Made by a program: the position numbers and the translations under genes. Positions 42,197-50,855 of a DNA stretch of 64,000 bases are shown here, one piece after another (position 1 is the first letter of the stretch; each line of letters begins with the position of its first letter). The stretch is from Jaminaea rosea. Taxonomy: Eukaryota; Basidiomycota; Exobasidiomycetes; Microstromatales. The stretch lies in NCBI RefSeq assembly GCF_003144245.1, contig NW_020289975.1, forward strand, positions 1,817,496-1,881,495. Reading direction: 5' to 3'. Under the pieces are notes generated by a model. The model searched no databases. It had not been told where the DNA came from and was given only the letters and a program-made list of their open reading frames with translations.

Positions 42197-42513
42197 GGCT
42201 GATGGCTGAAGGGAATAAAGGGATCAGAGAATGGATGGAATGAAGACGTGCCTACGTGCGTGCGTGCGCTCTTCGTGCAGCTCTTCTCGCAGCTCGCAAT
42301 CTTCCAAGACGAGCACAGGCCACCGTCCTGTCTCGGCGCCCCACGTGTTGGCTCCCACGCATCCGGGACTCGGCCGCACTCACACGATTAACCTCAATCT
42401 CCGGATGACCGAGCAGCGAGCAGCAACCAACTTGACACTTCCGTCCATCCTACCTTCTCACGCAGCTTCGTGCCTCGCCATCTTGATACCCAGTCCTCAC
42501 TCTCATAACCGCT
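42197..42513. promoter_or_regulatory. Divergent promoter region
   Basis: About 320 bases between MEU1 and the thioesterase gene. No gene or repeat is seen. Confidence 0.4.
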
Positions 42514-43164
42514 ATGGCTCCGAAGCCACCAATGCCCCTGGGCGACGCCCACGTCCTCATCAAGGACATGCTCCTCGCCCTGTCCTCGCCCGACTCGCCA
42601 GGATTCAGCAGGCAGGCCATTAACTCGACGTGCAAGATGATCGAGGCGAAGCGGATCAATAATGAGGGGAAGGAGGCATCACAAGAGGAGGTAGAGAAAC
42701 GGAAATTCTTGGGCAAGGCCGTCTTCAGGATGCAGTGCCAGGCGCAGATGGCAAATCAATTGGGGAGCATGCACGGAGGTTGTGTGGCTACGATTGTCGA
42801 CAATCTGACGAGCGTCGCGGTGAGTGCACGGCGCGAGTGACAGCAAAGAGGGAAGATGACGCTGACTCCCTCTTCGCCTGGCTCCTGGTCGCACGCGCAG
42901 GTCTACCTACACCTCGCCGACCTCGAGCCGACGACCCCTTGGGCCTTCCTCGGCGTGACCCAGTCCCTGTCCGTCGTCTACCTCGCGGCAGTCCCCGTCG
43001 ATTCATGGGTGGACATCGAGTGCAACGTGATCAGCTTGGGAAGCCGCATCGTCGTTGTCACATGCGATATGTATCTGTTGGAGTCGGAGGACGGCGGGCG
43101 CATCAGAAAGACGGCTAGCGGGACGCACACCAAAGTGGACAATTCTTTTGCCTCGAGGATGTAA
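42514..43164 (+). CDS. Hotdog-fold thioesterase (ACOT13/THEM2-like)
   Basis: Exons 42514-42819 and 42901-43164; 189 residues. GSMHGGCVATIVDNLTSVAVY, across the junction, is the catalytic hotdog helix (H-G-G then D). TQSLSVVYLAAVPVDSWVDI and the strand VISLGSRIVVVTCDMYL follow. This class hydrolyses acyl-CoA thioesters; the chain length preferred is unknown. No targeting signal is clear. It converges on the IF-3 gene, 60 bases away. Confidence 0.9.
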
Positions 43165-43224
43165 GCGCGAGGCGCGATGGTGCATAGCAGCCACGAATAG
43201 ATGCGTGACCGGAGATACTCTACT

Positions 43225-44079
43225 CTAGACTGCCTCGTAAATTAATGTCACTTTGTGGTCCTGCTGCCATTCGGCCTCTCTGGCTTGTTGAACCTTGAAT
43301 GTCTCGCGCGGTCTTGACGGCGGCGCAGTCGGTTGTTTTCCCTCCTCGGCCTCATCACTTGCACTCTCGCTTTCTGCTTCGATTGCCGTCATCTTCTCGT
43401 GTAAGCGCGCAACGAAGGCCTGCTTCTGGTCCATGCTCCCTGCCTTCATCCCCTTTCTCGTCACGATGACAATCTCCACCTGACCCTTCTTGCCGCGCTT
43501 GTGAAAGTGCCTGCTAGCCGTCTTCACCTTGTGCTCGAGGTCATTCTCCGTCACCAACCACGTCAGCTGCAAATTCATCTTCTTGTTGCGCTCCTGCGAC
43601 GTCTTTGAGCGCACGCGATTTTTGAGGTCTTTGGCCTTTTCGTAAGCTGCCTTTTTGTTAATGATCTTGCAGATGGGATAGCGACCTTCGCCGCCCTCTG
43701 CTACCTGAACGACGAAGGACTCCTTGCGATCGATGTCTCGGAGGAGCTTGCGAAGGTCAACTGGTTTCTCGGACAGGCCGCCCTCTGGCAGGACGAGGCT
43801 GATCATCCGCGAAGGGATGTCCTCGTCGCGGAGGTCGGCGGCATGATTGGACCGTGAGGATGAGAAGTGGCGGTGAGCGACTGCGAGGGGCGGGCAATGG
43901 GCAATGGAGCCGCGAAGCCGTGCGCAGCCCTGCGCCGGTAGCCGTGAAGTGGAAGCAATCGTTGAAGAGGGAGCCGACGATGCTGTCGCCCCGTTGAGGG
44001 CCCATGGAGCGGTGGGCCGTGCTGCCAAGACGGCTGCCCTCATGGTCGTTGCTGCTACGGCTACGGCGTTGGTTGACAT
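43225..44079 (-). CDS. Mitochondrial translation initiation factor IF-3 (Aim23-like)
   Basis: Single exon. From ATG 44079 it codes 284 residues with an Ala/Arg/Ser-rich presequence (MRAAVLAARPTAPWALNG). The frame also stays open upstream to 44574 (449 residues), but that extension is Arg-rich and featureless. The IF-3 N- and C-domains are marked by PICKIINKKAAYEKAKDLKN, LQLTWLVTENDLEHKVKTA, FHKRGKKGQVEIVIVTRKG. A charged C-terminal tail ends KVTLIYEAV. Binds the mitochondrial small ribosomal subunit. Confidence 0.88.
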   Translation of the reverse strand: MSTNAVAVAATTMRAAVLAARPTAPWALNGATASSAPSSTIASTSRLPAQGCARLRGSIAHCPPLAVAHRHFSSSRSNHAADLRDEDIPSRMISLVLPEGGLSEKPVDLRKLLRDIDRKESFVVQVAEGGEGRYPICKIINKKAAYEKAKDLKNRVRSKTSQERNKKMNLQLTWLVTENDLEHKVKTASRHFHKRGKKGQVEIVIVTRKGMKAGSMDQKQAFVARLHEKMTAIEAESESASDEAEEGKQPTAPPSRPRETFKVQQAREAEWQQDHKVTLIYEAV

Positions 44080-44608
44080 CGTGGTGCGTCTTCGTCGTCG
44101 TCGTGGAGGAGATTGCGACGGAAAGAGAGCAATCCACCTCGTCCAGTCTCGTGGTCGTGTCGTGTCGGCTTGGCTTGGCTTTCGGGCCGAGCTGACGATC
44201 AGGAAAAGAGCCAGAGCAAAACGGACCCACGGCACTGACGGCAGCGTCGTCTTCCTCCCCGTCCGACGGGACTCGGTGAAGTCTAACTTCGCGCAGGAAG
44301 CGCCGCCCTCCTGCCGTGCGTCCTTGAGTGGGGCCATCGGAGTCGTGCAGCAGCCTTCCCCCCTCGCAGCGCTGGATCTGCCTGCCTCCACCGCTACCAA
44401 TCCACGTCTCTCCGCCCTGTTGCGAGAATGCCGATCGAAGAAGTGAGGGCGGAGACGGCGTACGATGGGTCTTGTGAGCGAAAAAGATGTGCTGCAGAGC
44501 CAAGCAAGCGGCCCGAAGTGAAAGGTATAATACAAAGCAGCATGATCGCCCACATCTTTCTTTCTTCTCCCCATCTAGTATTTATCCAAAAGACTCTCAC
44601 CACCCACG
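44080..44608. promoter_or_regulatory. Divergent region between IF-3 and aldo-keto reductase
   Basis: About 530 bases. The part to 44574 is open in the IF-3 frame but does not look coding beyond that. The rest is the promoter of the aldo-keto reductase with TATAAT near 44525. Confidence 0.4.
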
Positions 44609-45680
44609 ATGTCTCTCCCCACTCACTTTACTCTCAACAACGGCAAGAAGATCCCTTCAGTCGGCCTCGGTACGTGGCAGTCGCCACCTGGCCAGGTTCG
44701 CGATGCTGTTGAGGCTGCCATCCGCGCTGGCTACCGTCACATCGACTGTGCCTGGGGCTACCGTGAGTGACTGCACCGGCAAAATGGCTTGGTGTGTAGC
44801 GCTGACTGACCCCGTCCCCTCTCGCCTCGCCTCGCCTCGCCTCGCCTCGCCTGGCACAGAAAACGAACACGAGGTCGGAGAGGGCATCAAGGCCTCGGGC
44901 GTCCCTCGCGAGGAGATCTTTGTGACCTCGAAGCTCTTTGAATTCCACCACAACCCCGAGCACGTTCGCAAGGCCATCAACCACTCGCTCTCGCGCTTCG
45001 GTCTCGAGTACCTCGACCTCTACCTGATGCACTGGCCCGTAGCTCTCGAGCCCGAGGTCAAGGGTGACGACTTGCCCCTTGCGCCCAAGAAGAAGGCCAA
45101 CGGTAAGCCTCAGGTCAACAAGGACCTCTCGGACAATGTCCTCCCCACCTGGCGCGAGATGGAGAAGCTCGTCGACGAGGGTCTCGTCAAGTCCATTGGT
45201 ATCAGCAACTTCAACATCCGCCGCACTCGTGCTCTCCTCAAGGAGTGCCGCATCAAGCCCGTCACCGACCAGGTCGAGCTTTCCTTCACCTGCCCGCAGC
45301 CCGACCTCATCGCCTGGCTCAAGAAGAACGACATTGTGCCCCAGGCCTACTCGCCCTTGGGCTCCACGGGCGCCTCGCACGCCTCGCTCAAGGAGATCGA
45401 CACCCTCGCCAAGAAGCACGGTGTCGAGGGCGCCAACATCCTCATCTCGTGGCAGGTCGCGCGTGGCTGCAATCCGCTGCCCAAGTCGGTCACCGCCTCC
45501 CGCATTGCCAACAATGCCAAGCTGGTCAACCTCACCAAGGAGGAGGTCGACGAGCTGGAGAAGGCCGCCCTCTCACAGCAAAAGAAGCGCGTCTGCGACC
45601 AGTCCGACGACTTTGACTATGACATCTTCGAGGAGAACCATCCGGAGAACAACGACGCCGCTCAGGCCAAGCTCGGTTGA
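44609..45680 (+). CDS. Aldo-keto reductase
   Basis: NADPH-dependent carbonyl reductase, TIM barrel. Exons 44609-44762 and 44860-45680; 324 residues, the family length. The catalytic tetrad is present: D46 and Y51 ([13 protein letters not shown] across the junction), K76 (FVTSKLFEF) and H109 (YLMHWPV). [29 protein letters not shown] and [18 protein letters not shown] are the cofactor-side motifs. It resembles fungal aldehyde/glycerol-type reductases; substrate is open. Codon use is strongly biased to C-ending codons, suggesting high expression. Confidence 0.94.
44819..44850 (+). repeat. (CTCGC)n tandem repeat inside the aldo-keto reductase intron
   Basis: About six tandem CTCGC units just before the CACAG acceptor. 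They take the place of a polypyrimidine tract. Confidence 0.8.
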
Positions 45681-45898
45681 GCGAGTGCGCGCACAGATGG
45701 TCGTGATGTAGGCGGTCTGGCGCACGGTGAAGGTGGATTTCATTCGCAACTCGTGTATCACGCAGGGCTCAACACTATTCGTTACGGCAGCTGATCGTGA
45801 TCGTCATGCCAATTCCACTACCATGCTCGACTAATGCTGCGCTTGACCGACTGAGGGGCGCGACAATGATGTGCGTGCGAGTCCCGGACATCCCGCGC

Positions 45899-46244
45899 CT
45901 ACGTGACGATGCACTTGGCTGGCGCAGCTGCGGTCAAGAGCAGGGGTTGTCAGCGATCATGCATGTGCGTGATTTGACCCTAACTCACGAGGCTTGAGAC
46001 ACCCTGAACCCCCAGCCGTGCATCCGGTGCTGCAGTCAGAAGACTGGCATACCTGCTTGACCGGTACGTACGCCTTGAACGAGACGCATGGACCTCCGGT
46101 GCCATGAGCTCCGGCCGCCGGGTTTCCCGTCACTAGATGGCAAGAGGTACAGTCGGTGTTGGGGCAGCAGGCACCTAGACCTGCTCCATGAGCGCCCGTG
46201 GCGATGAGAGCCGCGGACATGCAGAGCGCAGAGTTGAAGTGCAT
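45899..46244 (-). CDS. Small secreted cysteine-rich protein (module family, copy A)
   Basis: Exons 46244-45989 and 45927-45899, 94 residues. A signal peptide (FNSALCMSAALIATGAHGA) is followed by GACCPNTDCTSC, PCVSFKAYVPVKQVC, SSDCSTGC and GCLKP, then a phase-1 intron and the tail exon giving PAPAKCIVT. The cysteine order and the GxCVSxK phrase match the other five modules of this family in the window. The spliced tail was found by comparison with copies B and C: read-through would end in an unrelated HAHA tail. No enzyme motif is seen; small size, secretion and disulfides suggest an effector or cell-surface role. Confidence 0.82.
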
Positions 46245-46777
46245 GGTGCGTCGAGAGGTCACTGCTTGCGCGAGGTGATGGACATGGAGAAGGAGGGCGC
46301 CTTTGGTGAGGTCAAGTACTCACATCGCTCACAGCTGCTCAAATAACGGCTCATAAGTGGGAAGAAGCCCACGCCGACTGTAATTGCGTACTGAACGACG
46401 GCAGGTATGGCGTCGATCGATACCACTGCTCTCGACCCATCTCGCGTCCCCGACGGCTCGCAAGCATCATCTGCTCAGTCGCCGATGCTTCGCACGCCGT
46501 CTTTAGGGAACACGGAGAAGCAGCAGCGGGCGTACGCATGCGCGCGAAAGTAGATGGAGAGCAACGGCTTGGCATTTTGGTGGGCACGTTATAGGTTCGA
46601 GATAGACAAATCGAGGAAGTGAGGAGCTGATCGTGCAGAATATCGAGCAGCACAAGAGGGGGACAGGACCAGGCGGATGGCATCGAGGAAGGATGTGTTC
46701 GACCGCAAGTGGCAACATCTTGCCCACCGATCACCGTACTGCTCTCTCTCTCGCGCGTCAGTGCTTGCCTCTGACGC
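46245..46777. other. Spacer between cysteine-rich copies A and B
   Basis: About 530 bases, including the promoter of copy A. A long minus-strand open frame (46351-46845) passes through it, but the sequence looks non-coding (no motif, biased shadow of GC-rich DNA). Confidence 0.35.
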
Positions 46778-47089
46778 CTAGTTGACAACGCACCTGACTG
46801 ATGAGCATGCAGCCCTTGAAGAACCCTCCAGCAAGAACTTACCATCGGAGAGACAGGTCCCCGCTATGACGGTCAAGCACTGCTGACAGTTGTACTCAGC
46901 GCAAATTTTCTTGGGAAGCTGGACTGGCTTGTACGAAACGCAGACGCCGACTGGATTGGCACCCGTCGAGGCTCCATTGACTGGCGTGCACTTGGAACAC
47001 TCGCCATCACTGCAGCATCCGCCTATGATCGACCCCCAGGAAAGCGGAGCGAAGAGGACGAGGAGCGCAAAGGTGCGAGCAAGCTTCAT
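46778..47089 (-). CDS. Small secreted cysteine-rich protein (module family, copy B)
   Basis: Signal peptide MKLARTFALLVLFAPLSWGS, then GGCCSDGECSKC, GVCVSYKPVQLPKKIC, YNCQQC and GTCLSD, ending RCVVN. Two readings are possible: a 103-residue protein with no intron, or removal of a 45-base GTAAGT-to-CAG stretch (46842-46798) in phase 1, giving 88 residues and joining CLSD to VRCVVN. Because 45 is divisible by three and the stretch holds no stop, both forms keep the same tail. The intron position matches the intron in all other copies, so I favour splicing. Confidence 0.82.
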   Translation of the reverse strand: MKLARTFALLVLFAPLSWGSIIGGCCSDGECSKCTPVNGASTGANPVGVCVSYKPVQLPKKICAEYNCQQCLTVIAGTCLSDGKFLLEGSSRAACSSVRCVVN

Positions 47090-47134
47090 ATTAGAGCGAA
47101 TCGGCGAGTGCGGGCGTATTTCGCGGCTGTGCTG

Positions 47135-47188
47135 TGGGGTGTGTGGAAATGTAAGGAAGAGTGGGGTGTGTGGAGATGTAAGGAAGAG
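47135..47188. repeat. 27-bp tandem duplication upstream of copy B
   Basis: Two adjacent units differing at one base (TGGGGTGTGTGGAAATGTAA... and TGGGGTGTGTGGAGATGTAA...). It lies 46-99 bases upstream of the ATG of the minus-strand copy B, in its promoter or leader. Confidence 0.8.
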
Positions 47189-47828
47189 AGAAGCGACGTG
47201 CCCGCTACTTTTGTACCCTGAAGAGAGACTCGAGACAATCCATCGCGCCGTACGCCCTCAGCCCTGCTGAGCTCACCAATTCACGGCTCTTCTTGGACGG
47301 GCGCAAGGTGGTTCCGGTCGCCAACTACCAAGGGTGATGTCGAGGCAGCGCTTGTTCTCACGCCAAGGGCAGACGGCAGCGGCACAAGTGAGCAGTAGAG
47401 TTCAAGGTCACAGGGATCGCTTGACGGTGATGCTTCGCAGGCGAGTCGGGAAATCGACGGTAGCAAGGGATTTGGAAGCTGAAGGTGACAAATGGTACAA
47501 AAGGTAGTGTTGGAGCGGCTGCGCAGCGATTTTCAAGATGAGAGTGGGAGCAGCACAAGTCATGTCTTCGTGACGGAAAGGGATCAGACGTAGCAGACAA
47601 CATGCAAAGGAGCCGCAGCTTTGTCAAGAGTCAAGTATTTCAGAAGACGCCGGATGTTTGCAGGCGTGGGAATAGCGGGGCTGAAGGACAGGAGAAGCGA
47701 TCGAGGACGTTTCAAGTCACTTTGTGACGGTGAGTGCTCTACAAAGGGGATGAGAGTAATCCGCATGTCTCGATGCTCGCCTGTCGTGCTTGACGCTCCT
47801 GCCGATACCTTGCCTCTGCCTCTTGCGC

Positions 47829-48196
47829 CTAGTTGACGACGCATCGAATGGGAGTAGAGTCTACGCGGACAAGGTGCATGATGGTAGTGAGTATTTAATC
47901 GAGTCGTCCTTTTTATGGCGAACCTTACTGGGCAATCCCAGGCAGCCACCCCCGACGACGGTGGAGCACCGCTGGCAAGTATCGTCGCTGCGCGCTTTGC
48001 GGGCAGGTACTATAGTCTTGTAGTACGCGCAGCTACCCACACGGTTGTTGCCTGAGGAGGAGCCGCCAACACCGGTGCACTGTATGCACGAAGCATCCCG
48101 GCAGCATGCGCCGATGAGAACTCCAAGCACAGGACCATTCATGGGGAGGGAGAGGGTTACGAACGCGACGGCCGTGAAAGTACGAATGAGTTGCAT
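47829..48196 (-). CDS. Small secreted cysteine-rich protein (module family, copy C)
   Basis: Exons 48196-47929 and 47860-47829, 99 residues. Signal peptide region LIRTFTAVAFVTLSLPMNG, then IGACCRDASCIQC, SSGNNRVGSCAYYKTIVP, DTCQRC, GGCLGLP, a phase-1 GTAAGG intron, and the tail NSTPIRCVVN. The tail and its stop codon context (TGCGT[C/T]GTCAACTAGGCG) are nearly the same in DNA in copies B and C, which points to a recent common origin. One of the expected mid-module cysteines is replaced (KARSDDTC). Confidence 0.82.
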
Positions 48197-49918
48197 GGTG
48201 ACGTGGTTCGGGAGGTTCCTGAGAGGTTCTCGAGAGGTGCTGATTCTGGTTCTTGAGAAGTCCCAAACTCTTTATGCAGCGATAGCTTGTCGGGGTATGT
48301 GAGGAGGGAAGGAGAGAGAGATAAGCTTTCCTTATACCTCGAGCCCGCGTACCTTGGAAGTACGAGCAGGTACTCAGCAATGTTCCACTCAGTTGCCGCA
48401 CCTCCTAACCCGGAGGTCCATGCCCGTGCCTGCGTGCACATTTCTGGCCGAGGAGGTGACCCTCGACAAGAAGTCATACCGGAAGGATCCAGAACAGTAC
48501 CCTGGGAACCGCAATTGCTCTCCCACACTGCATCGGTCCACTCAGTTGCCGCAGCTTCAGTCTCGCGACCTCTGTATCCGAAGCTTGTAAGTACAATCCG
48601 GCCGACAAAGTGAGGGAAAGGAGACACAGATAGCGGTCGCCACGATCGAGCAGGCGCCATACGAGAAATGCCAGCTTTACGGCTCGCTTCGGAGAGTCTG
48701 CTCGCTGACATGAATGATTCCGACCAGCTGCGTTTGCTGGCAGCCATCGCAGCGATGGCGCAGCTGTGCGAAGAGTGATCCTCATCTAGCCGCCAACCTC
48801 GCTAAATAAGATGAGCGCTTGCGATCGCCCAGCCTTCTGACCCACTCACGGACACACCCAGCACGCCTGTGAGACGTCTCACCGTGGGAGCATCTTGGCG
48901 GGGCTTGCGGGCACAAGAGTTGTTCCGAGCAAAGTGAGTGTGCTGGTGTCGACGGCAGGACCCTATCAAGCAAAGATCTGCCAAGTCTCCTAATGCCTGA
49001 GCCTGTGTTGCTGCGACAATGGAGCATTGCATGTCTTGAGGGCGAGGGAAGGACTCATGAGCCGAGGGCGTGGGCCACTTGGAGCTTCGCGCCGCGCCGA
49101 CTCTGTCCACCTGCACCCGGTTTTAGCGCACCTCCTTGAAGGTGACCCACTTGATCCTCTTTGACCGTCAGTCTCGTTCTTTGTGGGGCCCACCAGGTGG
49201 CAGAGCGATTTGTTTAGCGGCACTCACTGGCAGTGCGCGAGTTCTCAATGGGCCCTATTGCTGCAGCAATGAGGCTGCTATACTTTTGAGGGCAACAGGA
49301 GAGGAGTTGCCGAGCACAGAGCGGGAGAAGGTGGAATGCAGAATTGGTGAAGGCTTCGATTGCTGACCACTCCACTCACTCAGCACCCCACCTCCCATCT
49401 CCCTTCCTTACTTGCTTTTCACTTCGTCGTCAAGAGCCGCCGCTCCTGCGTTCATCTATCGGCGATCACAAGCTGCTCAGAGACATCCTTCCTGGCCTTC
49501 TCTCATTTGCTGCCACAAAGATTCTCGTACGTCGATCGTCATCGCACTTGACCCGTTACTTCGCACTGGGAAAGTGCAAGGTGAGGATTAGCGGCCCGCT
49601 TTCAAGACTGAGCTGCTGACTGACAGTATATCCCTTTCGCTTCCCTCCGCTATCAGGCACAGGCTTCGCCGAAATGGCGTAGATTGGCTCGCCTCGGGGG
49701 CATCAAATCACAAAACCGCCTCTCGTTGCCTTCGCTCCGCCTTCGAACTCCGTCACCGGCGGCTCCTCCTCGTCAACTTGCGTCTCAAGATCGAAGCCGA
49801 TGGGCCCAGACAAGGAACATGAAAATATGTCGGCTCAAGGCGACGAGGGGAAGAGGGATGGGATACAATGAATGAATTTTCGAGGGAGTGCGACGCAGTA
49901 GCGGAGGAGCGGGCAAGC
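48197..49918. other. Gene-poor stretch
   Basis: About 1.7 kb with only short, featureless open frames. One 17-base direct repeat, TCCACTCAGTTGCCGCA, occurs at 48384-48400 and 48537-48553. No transposon ends, RNA genes or recognisable gene fragments were seen. Confidence 0.4.
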
Positions 49919-50015
49919 TCACTTGCCTTTCTTGCCCTCGGCGGCAAGGTAGGAGAGACTGAGCTTCTTCAACTCCTCAGGGATGTCCCGCGGGGCATCC
50001 GCCGTATTGTCGCTC

Positions 50016-50623
50016 TTAGGCCCCTTTGGCCCCGTCTTCTCTGTTCCTCGGATATGACGAGGACGTCAGCCTATCTGCGGGGCTGAGGAAGACGGGGATG
50101 GGGCCGAGCGAGTCGCTAGGGTGCAGGTGGCGCCCATCGAGGAAGAAGGCCTCTTCTTGCTGCTCACCGCCGTCCATGCGCCCGCCTTGGCTTGCTGCTG
50201 CTGCTACTGCCGTTGCCGTTGCTGCGCCGCCCATCAGCTTCTGCTGCGGGCTCAGCGCAGGCTCTTGCTGATGCTGTTGCTGCTGAGGCTGCTCCTATGA
50301 CTGCTGCTGATGCTGCTGCTGCTGATGCTGAGGAGGCTGCTGATGAGAGGCGGCTGCTGAGCAGCGGCAGAGGAGGGGATGACGGGCGCCGTGATGGTGG
50401 GCTCAGGCTGTGCGACGGCTCCCGCGTAGTTCTCCGGATCTATGTAGCGCCTTGCGACGTCCGGACGAGCAGGAATCTTGCAGCCATACACCTCCTCCCA
50501 GCTGGACTCGAGCCCGCCGCGGATCGAGGCCAAGCGCTGCGTCTCGGCGCGGGACCTCGACAGAGCAACGCCGGCGTCCCAAAGCTCCTTAGCCGCGGCG
50601 TCCCTGCTTTTGCGAGGGGGCAT
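50016..50623 (-). CDS. Putative Gln-rich protein of unknown function
   Basis: Tentative exons 50623-50384 and 50288-50016, 170 residues. The first exon reads MPPRKSRDAAAKELWDAGV and WEEVYGCKIPARPDVARRYI, which looks like real protein. The second is Gln/Ala-rich then EEAFFLDGRHLHPSDSLGPIP. The joining intron runs through a CAG/CTG repeat, so its ends are uncertain. A further piece (AKSD-less frame, 50000-49919, DIPEELKKLSLSYLAAEGKK) also looks coding and may be the true C-terminus through one more intron. I know no family. Confidence 0.4.
50190..50345. repeat. CTG/CAG-rich low-complexity tract
   Basis: Imperfect GCTGCTG runs on the plus strand, coding Gln, Ala or Ser runs on the minus strand within the putative Gln-rich gene. 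Prone to length change. Confidence 0.65.
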
Positions 50624-50855
50624 TGTGGACAGGTGAAGGTCGATCTGGTCATGTCCACAATGCGGTGACTCGGGTCATGGTTTCGACCCAGCCGGGTGCC
50701 ATGGGCATACTGGTCTTGATTCTCTTCTGGCGAACCTCCAACGCTGCCTAGAGCGATGATTCCGGGTACATCCTGTAGACCCGCCGTCTCCAGGCCGTGG
50801 ACTTCAATGCGTTCCTTGTCGCGGATGTACTGTACTTGATTTGGTGTTCAGCTGC

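Noticed and set aside
44634-45419. Minus-strand open frame of 261 codons
   Set aside because: Mirror of the codon-biased aldo-keto reductase gene.
46351-46845. Minus-strand open frame of 164 codons near copy B
   Set aside because: It overlaps the end of copy B in another frame and shows no signal peptide or motif.
45899-48196. Hydrophobin or CFEM proteins
   Set aside because: Hydrophobins need two C-C pairs in a fixed eight-Cys order and CFEM needs its own spacing and Asp; neither pattern is met.
48157-48747. Minus-strand open frame of 196 codons upstream of copy C
   Set aside because: Out of frame with copy C, no motif, and it runs through promoter DNA.
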